Part shown: positions 19,741 to 29,630 of the stretch, one piece after another
How the letters are laid out: the number at the start of each line of letters is the position of its first letter
How positions within the stretch are numbered: position 1 is the stretch's first letter
DNA from: Renibacterium salmoninarum ATCC 33209
GTDB lineage: Bacteria; Actinomycetota; Actinomycetes; Actinomycetales; Micrococcaceae
Length of the DNA: 64,000 bases
Direction of reading: 5' to 3'
Assembly: GCF_000018885.1 (NCBI RefSeq)
Contig: NC_010168.1
Location: 3,091,251 to 3,155,250 of the forward strand
Program-made: the position numbers and the translations under genes
Notes under the pieces: generated by a model
What the model saw: the letters and a program-made list of their open reading frames with translations, nothing else
What the model was told of the DNA's origin: nothing
The model's database searches: none

Positions 19741-21267
19741 CTACGCGCGACTACGTTCTTCTGCGCCGCGGTGCAGAATTTTGCCGCGAAAGAAGTCCGG
19801 ATCGCGGACATACATGACCAACATCAGCACTACGCCGAGCAAGAGAACGCCAATGCCCAAAATGAAAACCAGACCTAAACCGCCGATTTCTGAACCCGAG
19901 CCATAGGCCGGATCCATGGAATCAATCGCGGTTTTGACGAACATCAAGAGCAAAATGATGCCACCAAGCAGCGGCAGCAGCAGGCGGAAGCTGAAGGACC
20001 GTATTGACTCGAACCAGGTTCGCCGGAAGAACCAGACACACGCCAATGCAGTGATGCCGTAGTAGAAACAAATCATCATGCCTAAGGCGGTTACCGTGTC
20101 AGAAAGAGCATTTTCGGAGACGATTCTGGTGAGAGCGTAGAAGCCAGCTGCGGCCACCGCGGCAGCCAGAGTCGCCGTCGACGGTGATTTATAGCTGGGG
20201 CTAATCTTGCCCAGCGATTTAGGCAGAGCGCGGTAATGCCCCATCGCTAGCAGCGTCCGGCCGGGTGAGACGAAGGTTGATTGGAGCGAAGCGGCAGAGC
20301 TGGAGAGAATCCCCAAAGACATCAGAATCGCAAACGGACCCATTACTGGCCCGGCAAGCACGGCAAAGATGCTGGCTTGGTTCTCCGGATTCCCTGTGCC
20401 TAGGCCGGTGTCGCCAATTCCGGCATAAGCCAAGGTGGCCAAAACAACCGTCATGTAGATAACCACAATGATTAATACCGTAAGCATTGCCGCCCAGCCC
20501 GGCGTCTTTTTCGGATTTTTCATCTCTTCGTTCATGGTCAAGGTGGTGTCCCAGCCCCAATAAACGAAGATCGAAAGCGAGACCCCAGCGGCAAACTCCG
20601 TAAACGAACTCACGCCAAACGGGTTGAACCACTCGGCCGAGATCGGCGTGGCGTCGAATGCGCTTCCAGCAGAAACGTGCACAAAGGCCGAAATAGCGAA
20701 CCAGCCCAGCACCAGAAGCTGAAATCCCACCAAGATGTATTGCACTGCTTTGGTGGTCTCCATGCCCCGGTAAGAGACCCAGCACGCCAGCGCGATGAAA
20801 ATGAAGGTGGTCAAAATATTCAGCCAAAGTACGTGCCGCAGCTCCCCGAGTTCAGGATTGCTGAAGATTTGGCCCAGCAGTAGATAGAAAAAGTCGACGG
20901 CGACGGCGGCCAGGTTAGACAAGACGATCACGGTAGCGGCAATCAATCCCCAGCCCCCCATCCAGCCGATCCACGGGCCGAAAGCCCGGCTAGCCCAGGT
21001 GAACGAAGTACCAGAATCCGGCATTGAGTTATTGAGCTCACGGTAACCAAAAGCCACCAAGATCATCGGGATAAAGCCGATCAGGAAAATTGCTGGCAGG
21101 TGCACGCCTACCACTGAAACCGTGGGACCAAGGGCCGCGGTTAGTGTGTAGGCCGGTGCAATAGTGGAAATACCAATCACCACGGCGCCTAAAAGTCCTA
21201 CAGAGCCGGCTTTGAGGCCCTTTTCGCTGAGTCCTGAACCAATCACGGACGTCTTTGTCTCGCTCAT
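19741..21267 (-). CDS. APC family permease (putrescine/amine importer candidate)
   Basis: A 508-residue, about 12-helix amino acid/polyamine permease. The N-terminal domain has the APC core GAVVIGISTIAPAYTLTAAL and ELNNSMPDSGTSFTWASRAF, typical of the subfamily near polyamine transporters, and a conserved YWGWDTTLTMNEEMKNP motif. ATG 21267. It is the third gene of an apparent operon with putrescine oxidase and a universal stress protein (all minus, 5 and 38 bp gaps), so putrescine or a related amine is the likely substrate; that is inference from context. A 74-bp gap separates it from yhhQ. Confidence 0.82.
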   Translation of the reverse strand: MSETKTSVIGSGLSEKGLKAGSVGLLGAVVIGISTIAPAYTLTAALGPTVSVVGVHLPAIFLIGFIPMILVAFGYRELNNSMPDSGTSFTWASRAFGPWIGWMGGWGLIAATVIVLSNLAAVAVDFFYLLLGQIFSNPELGELRHVLWLNILTTFIFIALACWVSYRGMETTKAVQYILVGFQLLVLGWFAISAFVHVSAGSAFDATPISAEWFNPFGVSSFTEFAAGVSLSIFVYWGWDTTLTMNEEMKNPKKTPGWAAMLTVLIIVVIYMTVVLATLAYAGIGDTGLGTGNPENQASIFAVLAGPVMGPFAILMSLGILSSSAASLQSTFVSPGRTLLAMGHYRALPKSLGKISPSYKSPSTATLAAAVAAAGFYALTRIVSENALSDTVTALGMMICFYYGITALACVWFFRRTWFESIRSFSFRLLLPLLGGIILLLMFVKTAIDSMDPAYGSGSEIGGLGLVFILGIGVLLLGVVLMLVMYVRDPDFFRGKILHRGAEERSRA

Positions 21268-21305
21268 ATCACCCTCTTGTTTTCTACAGTGAGATCTATT
21301 TAGGT

Positions 21306-22166
21306 CTATTGCTGACCGCGCGGAAGCGCGATCATTGGCACCGGAAGGGCTCGAAGAATACGCTGAGCCGTGCTGCCGATGAAGAGCGAACGTCCCGGGG
21401 CCAGTCGGCTCGAGCCGATCAGCAGTACCTCACCCGAATCCCAGTCCAGACCGTCCACGGCCTGCTCAATGCTGCGTCCCTGTGCAACAACAATTTCGAC
21501 CTCAACTTCCGACGCCGCGCGGCTAGAAAGTGCCTCAGTGAGTTTGCGCTGAAGAAAGGACCGCGCCGCAAGCTGCAACTGCACGTCCGCAGAATCATCA
21601 GTTTGATCGAGTGCTAATAGCGAGATCAACCGCAAGGGCAAGCCCTGCCGTTCAGCTGAGTCGAGCGCGAGCCGCAAAACGTCGTCGGCTCCTGCTCGGG
21701 TACCTACTGCACAACTGAGCCGAGTGATCGGCTCGCGTTCTTGGTATCCGCTAGGTGCCAGCGCTACCGGGACCGTGGCTGAATGCAGTAGCGAACTCGC
21801 CGTACTACCGATGGTGAACCGTTTGAACAAGCCATGACTGGGTGCACCGACGAGCAGCAGACTTGCCTCAAACTCAATGGCCGCCGCGCTTAGTGCTTCT
21901 GCTTCGGATTCAGCGAAGCGTAAATGCCCTCTAGCCACGATGTCTGCCGGAAGCGTGCCAAGTGCTTCATCAAGCCAGCTGCCAGCTTGCTGTTGCAAGG
22001 CACGTTGATATCCCGGCGCCGGCGGATAGCTCGCGTTGAATGGCGACTCTTGCGGCAGCACCAAGACGAGATCAAGTTCTGCACGCTGCCGCTTAGCTAG
22101 CGCGACGGCCAAATTCAGTGCCCCTGCGCCCTGTGCATTGGCGGTGCACCCCACTACATATCGCAT
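21306..22166 (-). CDS. Tandem universal stress protein
   Basis: A 286-residue protein with two UspA domains, residues about 1-140 and 150-280. Domain 1 shows MRYVVGCTANAQGAGALN at the start and a phosphate-loop-like GAPSHGLFKRFTIGSTASSL (G2xG9G(S/T) type); domain 2 ends in the matching GSSRLAPGRSLFIGSTAQRI. Usp proteins bind ATP and are linked to stress survival, and often sit with transporters. It begins 6 bp after the oxidase stop and precedes the permease, so it is probably a module of the putrescine operon. Confidence 0.85.
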   Translation of the reverse strand: MRYVVGCTANAQGAGALNLAVALAKRQRAELDLVLVLPQESPFNASYPPAPGYQRALQQQAGSWLDEALGTLPADIVARGHLRFAESEAEALSAAAIEFEASLLLVGAPSHGLFKRFTIGSTASSLLHSATVPVALAPSGYQEREPITRLSCAVGTRAGADDVLRLALDSAERQGLPLRLISLLALDQTDDSADVQLQLAARSFLQRKLTEALSSRAASEVEVEIVVAQGRSIEQAVDGLDWDSGEVLLIGSSRLAPGRSLFIGSTAQRILRALPVPMIALPRGQQ

Positions 22167-22172
22167 CGGAGC

Positions 22173-23549
22173 TCAGACCGTCACGGTCTTTGACGACTTC
22201 AGCGAGTCAACAAGATTGCTTGCGGTGTATTCACCCATCCGTACTGCGCCGTCAACATGCTGGTAGCCTTCCGCGGCCAGATCTGAAGATGACCAGTGAA
22301 TCGGACCCACCGGTTTGAGCTGATCGGCACCGTAACGATGCAGGCCGCCTAAGTCATAGCTGGCGGCGTAAGCGCCACGCGTCCATTCTTCCGATCCCCA
22401 ATCAGATTCGTAGTAGACCACCGGTTCCTGGGCCTGTGGCCCCAAATAGTTGGCTAGCGACTTCAATATCTGGACTCGCCGATCAACTTCACTCAGCTCG
22501 AAAACGTGATCAGCTTTTTCGTCAGAGATAAAGCCAACTAACGTACCGCGTGAATCTTTGTAATTGCTGTTGTCGTAAACCTCTTGAACTAGCTCGTCCG
22601 CACCAAAGCCGGTACCGGAGAGACCATCAGCCCGCCAGAATGGCGTTTCATACACCGCGTGAACCTTGATAACTAGGCCCAGCGACTGATGTTGATGCAT
22701 CTGATGTTGACGCCGCGGAAGCGGCGGATCAAAAGAAACCCTTGAATAAAGGTTGGGCGGTACCGCCATCACCACCCGGCGTCCTTCGACGACGACGCCG
22801 TCGGCCTCAACAGTGACCCCGTCCTCAGTCCAGCGGATGGTTCGGACCGGTGAGTTAAGCCGAACGTCGGTGCCCAACTTCGCGGCTAGACGTTCCGAGA
22901 CCTGCTGCATGCCGCCGATTACCCGCTTGTCCAGAATGAAGTCTTCGTCAGTCAGATTGCTAAACGAACCGGCCGAGGCAGACATCAGCACTGCTTGCAG
23001 CGTAGAGAAAGCATGTGCGGGTTTAGTTAGCATGCCACCGGCGATGAAAAGCCCAATATTGTTACAAGCTTCTTCATCGTCAGAGTGCTGCCGCAGCCAA
23101 TGATAAAAGGAGATTGTGTCGAGTTCGCGCGCCCGAAAGTGGCTCCATGGTGCGGTTGCGCCAACATCGGCAGCCAAACCGTCCAGAATACCGATCAGCC
23201 GGTCCATCTCAGCGACGGTGTGCTCTGAAGCGGGAAACATATCGCCGGTATAACGTGTCCGGCCACCGTCGTGAGCAAGATAAATCGAATCGCCGTCCCG
23301 GTAGCGGTCAAACATTTCAAGTCCCAGCTCCGTCAACAAGGATTTGAGTGCGGTTTGGTCTGGCGATACCCACTGGCCACCAATTTCCAGCACAGCCCCG
23401 TCGATAGTGTTCGTCCAAGTTCGGCCCCCGACGCGGTCTCGAGCTTCCAGAACCACGACGTTATAGCCTGCTTGCTTGAGCCGCCAAGCAGTAGTCAGGC
23501 CTGACGGGCCTGCTCCAACGACGACGACGTCTGTGCTCAAAGTGCTCAT
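22173..23549 (-). CDS. puo: Putrescine oxidase-like flavin monoamine oxidase
   Basis: A FAD-dependent amine oxidase that oxidises putrescine to 4-aminobutanal with H2O2 release in Kocuria and Rhodococcus. The 458-residue protein begins with the Rossmann GxGxxG in VVVVGAGPSGLTTAWRL, followed by VLEARDRVGGRTWTN, and ends in YQHVDGAVRMGEYTASNLVDS, the FAD-binding C-terminal element. The active-site covering SDWGSEEWTRGAY segment is present. ATG 23549 is preferred over 23579. It is the first gene of an operon with a stress protein and permease, and faces a divergent TetR gene with a palindromic operator between them. Confidence 0.83.
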   Translation of the reverse strand: MSTLSTDVVVVGAGPSGLTTAWRLKQAGYNVVVLEARDRVGGRTWTNTIDGAVLEIGGQWVSPDQTALKSLLTELGLEMFDRYRDGDSIYLAHDGGRTRYTGDMFPASEHTVAEMDRLIGILDGLAADVGATAPWSHFRARELDTISFYHWLRQHSDDEEACNNIGLFIAGGMLTKPAHAFSTLQAVLMSASAGSFSNLTDEDFILDKRVIGGMQQVSERLAAKLGTDVRLNSPVRTIRWTEDGVTVEADGVVVEGRRVVMAVPPNLYSRVSFDPPLPRRQHQMHQHQSLGLVIKVHAVYETPFWRADGLSGTGFGADELVQEVYDNSNYKDSRGTLVGFISDEKADHVFELSEVDRRVQILKSLANYLGPQAQEPVVYYESDWGSEEWTRGAYAASYDLGGLHRYGADQLKPVGPIHWSSSDLAAEGYQHVDGAVRMGEYTASNLVDSLKSSKTVTV

Positions 23550-23593
23550 TGCGATCCTTTCGGCGGTGCACGGCGCCACCGTGCGATAAATAG

Positions 23594-23614
23594 TAAATGA
23601 ACTATATTCATTTA
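23594..23614. promoter_or_regulatory. Palindromic operator candidate in puo-tetR gap
   Basis: TAAATGAACTATATTCATTTA is an inverted repeat (TAAATGA/TCATTTA, 7-nt spacer) 45 bp upstream of the puo start and 87 bp before the TetR start. Palindromes of this length between a TetR gene and its divergent target are commonly the repressor site. Assignment is inference from position. Confidence 0.5.
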
Positions 23615-23700
23615 GTGAGCCAGCTTACGCCTTTCGAACCGAAAGCGGAAGATCCCCTTGATCGATGGATGCAATAATCGATTGGGTCGAAAGGGGCATC

Positions 23701-24372
23701 ATGGCCGAACCGATAGCAGATCAACCCGCCAGGAGACGTGCAGGCAGGCCTGTTAAGGCAGTTCTTTTGCCGGACCGGATCACCGAAGCCGCGTTGGCGC
23801 TGATTAACTCAGACGGCTACAAAGGGCTCACGATGTCCGCACTGGCCCAAAGGCTGAAGGTAGCGCCATCCGCGCTCTACAATCATGTGCGCTCAAAGCA
23901 GGATGTACTCAGCTTGGTGCAGGATCACCTGATGTCCCATATCGACGTGAGTCAATTTCAAGATAAGAGCTGGGACGACGCCGTTCGGGCGTGGGCCCGC
24001 GCGTATCGCGACGTCTTTGCCGCGCATATCCCACTTATTCCAATCATTGCCGTGCAGCCAGTTACCGATTCCCCGCAAACGCTGCGGATCTATGAAGCTG
24101 TAGCGCAGGGCTTCCGAAATGATGGCTGGCTAGAACAAGACATCGTGGACGCGATCGTGGTGCTCGAGTCCTATATTTACGGCGCAGCCTTTGATGTCAA
24201 CGCACCAGAAGAGATCTTTGACTGCGGAAGCTTGGCACCGGAGGCGCCATTTTTCTCCACTGCGGTGCAAGCTAGAGAAAACTTCTTCGGTCGCTACAAC
24301 GCCGAGCGAGCCTTTGCCATGGGACTAGATGCAATCATCGTCGGATTGAAATCTCGGGAAGCCTTTACCTGA
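23701..24372 (+). CDS. TetR family transcriptional regulator
   Basis: A 223-residue TetR-type repressor. The N-terminal helix-turn-helix is visible as RITEAALALINSDGYKGLTM followed by SALAQRLKVAPSALYNHVRS (recognition helix), typical of family members; the rest resembles the TetR_C_33-like ligand-binding domain. ATG 23701 (MAEPIADQPARRRAGRP) follows AAAGGGGCATC; the upstream ATG at 23665 is less likely. Divergent from puo and preceded by a palindrome, it probably controls the putrescine operon and itself. The effector, perhaps putrescine or a product, is not shown. Confidence 0.85.
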   Translation: MAEPIADQPARRRAGRPVKAVLLPDRITEAALALINSDGYKGLTMSALAQRLKVAPSALYNHVRSKQDVLSLVQDHLMSHIDVSQFQDKSWDDAVRAWARAYRDVFAAHIPLIPIIAVQPVTDSPQTLRIYEAVAQGFRNDGWLEQDIVDAIVVLESYIYGAAFDVNAPEEIFDCGSLAPEAPFFSTAVQARENFFGRYNAERAFAMGLDAIIVGLKSREAFT

Positions 24373-25092
24373 CATGTCCCAGATCACATCTGGTTGATCG
24401 GCTCTATTTAGATAACCATTAGGCTATAAATTGGCTAACCGAATAGTTATGTTTCTCGTTTTTGTTATATCTTATGGATAGTTATTTGCGTCAAGCGGGG
24501 TAATTAAATGGATTTGCTCGACCCAGGCAGCTATTAATCTACGCGCTTCGTAATATGAAAAAAACTTACGCAACATTGCCTTTTAGTGTCTTGCGGACAA
24601 AAAGGCTACTCGAAATCGAATTAAAATATCGCCTTAGTCGCTGACGTTACCGGTAAGTAGTCTCAGCCAGCCACGGATAACCAATCGGAAACCTTGGTCA
24701 AATTCCGCGGATTAACAGCAAATTCAACGATTTTCCCCCAATAACTCTAGCCGCATCGCGCGACCTCAGCTCGATCGAGGCGATAGTGTGCCACGCTTCT
24801 TCTTGCGAATGCAGCGCTCGGTTTGGGCGGCAAAATCTCCTTCTCTCAAGTCTTTTCTCTAAGGCTAAATAGCTGGTCAGCGGCGAATTACGACTAATTT
24901 TCCTCCCATTGCTGGGATCAATACTTGGGAATACTCTTTCCATAACTTGGGGCATATCTGCATTTATGTGCGCGTGTGCTGCTAGTACGCCATAAAGGCG
25001 GTTGGTGATGGATGACCTTGAGTTCTACTCGATGCGAGTCTGCGCCAAACGCGAAACCAGATTCAGCAGAGTTAGATTCGAGGGAAAATAAC
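24373..25092. other. 720-bp AT-rich intergenic region
   Basis: The stretch between the TetR gene and the surface-protein gene is visibly AT-richer than its surroundings, and I see no convincing gene. The few open frames here start late, lack Shine-Dalgarno sites and have no recognisable domain. It may hold the promoter and 5' UTR of the surface-protein gene; the transcription signals cannot be assigned with confidence. Confidence 0.5.
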
Positions 25093-27073
25093 TTGAACAC
25101 ATTTCAGAAGCGCCGAGCGCGCCAGGGCAGTTCGCCCGGCGCCTTGGCCGCCAAACTTCTCAGTGGAGCAGTAGCGGCGTCGCTTGTGGCCTTGCCGCTT
25201 GCCGGCACTGCCGTTGCTGTACCCACGGATCAATCCGAAGGTCAAGCGCAAGTTTTGCGTAGCGATCTCTTCGCAAACATTCCGGTAGCCAACCTTGGCT
25301 TCACCAACACCGGCAACCCCTCTAATCCCGGGCCGAGTAGCACGCCGCTCAATCTGGGACTTCTCGTCAATGAGAATGTCAATCTTGGTAGCCTTACGCT
25401 TCCCCTGATTGGTAATGGCACCAATGGCGGGTTGCTGAACCTGGGTGCGCTTGGCGCGCTCAACAGCTACAGCACCTCCCCCAGCGGCACCAAGTCAAGT
25501 GCTAGTTCCGGCTTGGTCGGCGCAGACGGCGCAATCCAGGTCAGCCCTGGCAGCGGCGTAGGTGCCAACCCGGCTTATGTCGACCTGACTTCGTTGTTCG
25601 GCCAGCTGGGCATTGCCGGTTTGACCAATGAGATCCTCGACCAAGCACGGGTAGAGCTTGGTGCACTGGCATCACAGGCTGACCAAACCGGCACGGCGAT
25701 TACTTCCAAGTACGTCTTCGCCGGCTTGAACCTCAAACTGCGCAGCCCGCTAGTTGCTAAGTTGTCCGCAGCATTGACGACGGCGATCAACACGGCTATC
25801 TAGCCGGTAGGCGACATTGTGAAGACCGGCGGCGGCGCCGTCGACACTTTGTTGACCACGTTGAAGAACGCTTTGAATGTCAACATTCTTGCCGCCTCGG
25901 TTAAGGTCACCAACGCGACTGCGACGATTGATGGACTGGACACTGCAGCCCAAACCATCACCACTCAGCTGTTGCAGACCCCGATTCAGAACGCGACCGG
26001 CTCAATCAAGATCAACTTGGCTGACGGCTCGATCGAGCTCGATTTGGCTAAGTTGCTCGCTGAGACTCCCACTGGTGGCGACATCAATGCGTTGCCGCCG
26101 AACAGCCAGGTCCTCTCCGCTGAGATGATCACGGCGATCCTGGACGGAATCAGCAGCTCGATCTCTGGTCTGACCACCAAGATCACTGACACCACGACTC
26201 AGGTTCTGAACAACCTGAACCTGACGCTGAACATCGGCCTGAATGCCTGTGTCGGTATTCCACCACGGGGCACCTGTGCCGACGGTGGCGTACTCATCAA
26301 GGGCAAGCTGTCCGACTTCGCCGGAACCACTGTTCCGCCGACGTCGCCGGTAGTTACCACCACCTTGAGCGTTGGCCCGCTTGATCTTGGCGCAGCAGTA
26401 AACGCCATTGTTCAGCCGTTGGTCAATACCGCGATCACCCCGGTTACCACTGGCTTGACTCCGGCAGTGAATGCTTTGACAGCACCGCTACTCACCACCA
26501 TCAAGCCAATCCTCGACCAGGTTCTTGCCAAGTTGGTTCAACTAACCATCAACGAACAGCCGACCAAACTAGCTACTCCTGGTCCGGGTGACCTGGGCGC
26601 TGACTCGTTTACAGTCCGCGCACTTTCGTTGACCCTGCTACCTAATGGTACTGGCTCTGGCCTTGCCAAGGTGAGCCTGGCTTCATCGACGGTACGTGCG
26701 ACTGTTGCCGCAGTTCCGACGATTGCGGTCACCCGACCACCGTCCCAGCAGGAACGCCCACCAGCGTCACCGGCACCGGATGGGACCCAGCAACACAGGT
26801 CTCCGTCCAACTCAAGGACCCGGCCGGTAACAACGTTGGCGCACCGGTACTAGTAACCCCGAACGCAGACGGAACACTGCCTGCAACGAGCCTGCCAGTA
26901 CCCGCAGGATCCGCCCCCGGAGAATACTCCGTCGTCGGAAACCAAGGCACCAACGCCCAAACCGCACCACTAACCGTCACCGCAGACGCAAACGCCAATA
27001 CGAATGCCACGGCATCCGCTTCGGCATCCGCTAACGCTGACGCAAACGCCGCAGCACAAGCAGCAGCTAACGC
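25093..27073 (+). pseudogene. Secreted surface protein (choice-of-anchor G-like), triply disrupted
   Basis: A long secreted protein of the actinobacterial choice-of-anchor G type. TTG 25093 (LNTFQKRRARQGSS, GAGGGA upstream) opens a signal peptide ending near GTAVAVPTD; repeats of hydrophobic/Asn-Leu strands follow. TAG at 25801-25803 interrupts the frame, which continues unchanged to about 26733, where one C is missing (GTCACCCGACC) and the frame shifts; the shifted frame then carries a VPAGTPTSVTGTGWDPATQV immunoglobulin-like repeat and a low-complexity Asn/Ala/Thr tail of ANA and ASA units before the IS element cuts it at 27073. The C-terminal anchor is missing. The ATG at 25012 seems too far upstream. 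Confidence 0.82.
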
Positions 27074-28416
27074 TGAACCGTTACCGGTTTCTTGCCGCTT
27101 TTATGCGAGCCCCTGCACCGGTTGGGCCGGGATGGTTTCTTTAGCGTAATACACTACTTCGTGTTCTGTCGGTGGGATGTCTCCGATGCTGGTGTGTAGG
27201 CGGTCGTTGTTGTACCAATCGATCCAGGCCAAGCTGGCCCATTCAACCTCATCGATGGTTTTCAACGGCCCGTTGCGGAAGGGAGAATCTTCTCGGACGG
27301 CTTCAGTCTTGAACAGGCCGATGGTGGACTCGGCCAAGGCGTTATCGTAGGCGTCCCCGACAGAGCCGATTGATGCTGCGATGCCCTCCAGAGTCAGGGT
27401 TTCCCCGAAATGCAAGGAAGTGTACTGGGACCCGGCGGCGGAATGATGGATCAGCCCTTCTGCGACCGGATGCCTGGTGCGTGTCCGCTGCCATAAGCCC
27501 ATCCTGAGTGCTGTGCTCACCAGGGCGGTGTCCTTGATCGTGGAGATGTTCCAGCCCACGATGTACTTGGAGAAACAATCAATGATGAACGCGACATAGA
27601 CGAAACCTGCCCAGGTGCGCACATAGGTGAAGTCCGCAACCCAGCGCTGATTTGGGCCAGCTGCGGTGAAGCACCGATCCAATAAATCCGGGGCACGGTC
27701 ATGGTTTCGGTCCGGCACCGTGGTGCGCACACCTTTGCCCCGTACCCGGCCTTTCAAACTCAACAAGCTCATGAGCCGGTTCACCTGCCGGTAAGAGACC
27801 TCGAATCCTTTCCGACGCAGCCAAGCCGTCATTTTCCTCCTCCCGTACATTCCCTCCGGTGTCCCTACCGTTCCTAGCAACGCATCCATAACCGAAGCCT
27901 CTGCCATGTCCCGGACCGAAGCGGTGGAGACCTTCCAACTACGGTAGGTCCGGGCAGTGACCGTTAAGCCCTGGCCACGCAGGACCTTGCAGATCACCTC
28001 GACTGCCCAGCCAAGGAAGCGTTGTTCATCGATGAATCCCCTGATCAATGCTTCGCGGGGGTCGAGTTCCCCCGCGAAGAAAACCGACGCAGCCTTCACA
28101 ATCTCTAACGACTCACGCAGCTCACGATTCTCACGTTTGAGCGCACGTACCTGCTCCGATTCCGTCGTGGACATCCCTACCCTGGTCCCGGCATCAATTT
28201 AGGCCTGCCTCACCCAACGACGTAGGGATTCCTTCCCAACCCCGACTTTGCCGCCCACAGCAGCACAAGCAGCCATCAACGATGGATACTCCTGGAGATG
28301 ATCCAAAACCAGCCGCACCGACCTGTCCCGAACCTCCCGCGAAAACTTCCGATTCATAACCATCAATACTTCCTTCCAAACTCAAAAGGAAGCGGCATAA
28401 AACCGGTAACGGTTCA
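27074..28416 (-). mobile_element. IS3-family element, different from the IS994-like copies
   Basis: A 1343-bp element with terminal inverted repeats TGAACCGTTACCGGTTT at the left end and its complement AAACCGGTAACGGTTCA at the right. It carries one long minus-strand transposase frame. No target duplication is apparent (left flank ...TAACGC, right flank GTTGCG), and both flanks are truncated genes, so it marks a deletion junction. It is unrelated at the terminal-repeat level to the IS994-like elements here. Confidence 0.88.
27101..28357 (-). pseudogene. IS3-family transposase with nonsense codon
   Basis: From ATG 28357 (MNRKFSREVRDRSVRLVLDH) a 419-codon frame covers both OrfA-like HTH and OrfB-like DDE domains without a frameshift, but TAA at 28201-28199 (codon 53, in the usual VRQAEIDAGT context) splits it; the rest is open from ATG 28174. 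DDE segments are visible: RWVADFTYVRTWAGFV, LIHHSAAGSQYTSL (the usual Asp of HxD is replaced by Ala in HHSAAG) and YDNALAESTIGLFKTE. The Ala replacement at a catalytic position suggests the transposase is dead even apart from the stop. Confidence 0.8.
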
Positions 28417-28557
28417 GTTGCGCACTGATTCGGTAATCAGCGCAACCGCGTCGTCCAGTCCGCCGTCGGCTGCAAATGCGGCAAGCCGGCTCAGGCGGTC
28501 AGAAACTTGACCGCCGAAGTCCGCCATTAGCTGCTTTTCTTCAGTATTCTCAGGCAA
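28417..28557 (-). pseudogene. N-terminal stub of an unidentified gene next to RpiR
   Basis: Directly downstream of and overlapping the RpiR-type regulator, a minus-strand frame (TTG 28557, or ATG 28527: MADFGGQVSDRLSRLAAFAA, then DGGLDDAVALITESVRN) runs into the insertion sequence after about 37-47 codons. The pattern resembles the start of a SIS-domain sugar-phosphate isomerase of the kind found beside RpiR and NagK genes, but the fragment is too short to be sure. The remainder is absent on the other side of the element. Confidence 0.5.
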
Positions 28558-29536
28558 GATTTTTCCTCTTTCGATCTACGGAATGTGGGGTAAGTCGCGC
28601 CATGTGTTCGGCTGCCGAAATTGCACGACCAGGACGCCGATGGGGCGCAACAGCCATTGCTGAAGCAGCGAGCTGCGAAGTGGCTCGGGGAAAATTCTCT
28701 TGTGCCAGCAGAAGGTACAGCAAATCCATCGCCAGTAATTGCACGTGCTTTGCGGAAAGATCATCGGGCTGCAAAAACTGTTCATGCACGCTTGTGGTGA
28801 TCTGGAAATCTGCAGATTCGGCCAAAGTCGAGTTCGGGTTATTGCTCAATGCGACGGTGGTAGCGCCAGCTAGCCCCGCTTGCCGCAGCATTTGAATAGT
28901 CTCTTCGGTTCGCCCGGTATTAGAAATACCAATCGCGATGCATTGCGAGTTCTGCAATGAGGCACTGGTCAATCCGGCGTACACCTCGGTGCAATGATGA
29001 CAGGGGATGCCAATTCGATAGAGCCGATTTTGCAGCTCCTTGGCCATCACCGCGCTGCCGCCAATGCCATAGATATCTACGTGCTCACTGAGCGCAATGC
29101 GTCGAGCCAAGTTTTTCATCAGACGCAGATCGAGCACCGCGGCGGTCTCTTGGAGCGAACGGGCATGGGCGTTCATTAACGTGCTCAACACATCACGCGG
29201 CGAGTCGTCTGGGCCAAAGGCGCGGCCAATATCCGTCTTCCACGATTCGCGGGCATCGGAGCGGCCAAGATCAGAAGCTACACCCACCCGGAACGGCGCA
29301 TAGCCGGTGTAACCGATCAATCGGCAGAACCGAGTTACCGTTGCCGCCGACGTGCCAGTTTCATCCGCAAGCTCCTTGATTGAGAGCTCAAGCGGCGCCA
29401 GCGGCTTCTCAATGAGATACCTTGCAATCTTCGACATTGCGCCACTCATTTCGGGAAGCTGCGCCTTGAGCCGGTTGACAACGCCCACGGCAGAGTCGAC
29501 GGCGAAGTGCGTCGCGGTTGACCCCTCGAAATCCAC
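28550..29536 (-). CDS. RpiR/MurR family regulator (HTH-SIS)
   Basis: A 328-residue phosphosugar-responsive regulator. The N-terminal HTH_6 reads IKELADETGTSAATVTRFCR and ends near LIGYTGYAPFRVGVASDLGR; the SIS domain follows with VDIYGIGGSAVMAKELQNRL and CIAIGISNTGRTEETIQMLR, the conserved phosphosugar-binding segments. GTG 29536 is proposed because downstream residues are family-like; an ATG at 29590 is the alternative. It is divergent from an amino-sugar kinase-like gene and abuts a truncated gene on the same strand, so it likely controlled amino-sugar (GlcNAc/MurNAc) use. Confidence 0.83.
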   Translation of the reverse strand: MDFEGSTATHFAVDSAVGVVNRLKAQLPEMSGAMSKIARYLIEKPLAPLELSIKELADETGTSAATVTRFCRLIGYTGYAPFRVGVASDLGRSDARESWKTDIGRAFGPDDSPRDVLSTLMNAHARSLQETAAVLDLRLMKNLARRIALSEHVDIYGIGGSAVMAKELQNRLYRIGIPCHHCTEVYAGLTSASLQNSQCIAIGISNTGRTEETIQMLRQAGLAGATTVALSNNPNSTLAESADFQITTSVHEQFLQPDDLSAKHVQLLAMDLLYLLLAQENFPRATSQLAASAMAVAPHRRPGRAISAAEHMARLTPHSVDRKRKNLA

Positions 29537-29630
29537 GATGAAAATCCATTTCTTGCAAATGAGCGTTGTTGGAAAACTATTCTCATACACTATTGTGTGT
29601 CAAGTCGCAGATTGTAAAAGGTAGGTTACG

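Noticed and set aside
24698..24955. Minus-strand ORF in the AT-rich gap before the surface protein
   Set aside because: No ribosome-binding site, no domain and atypical codon composition; reported as an empty region.
27061..28425. Target-site duplication around the IS elements
   Set aside because: Neither the 27074-28416 element nor the IS994-like copies shows a matching 3-4 bp duplication, so simple insertion was rejected in favour of rearrangement.
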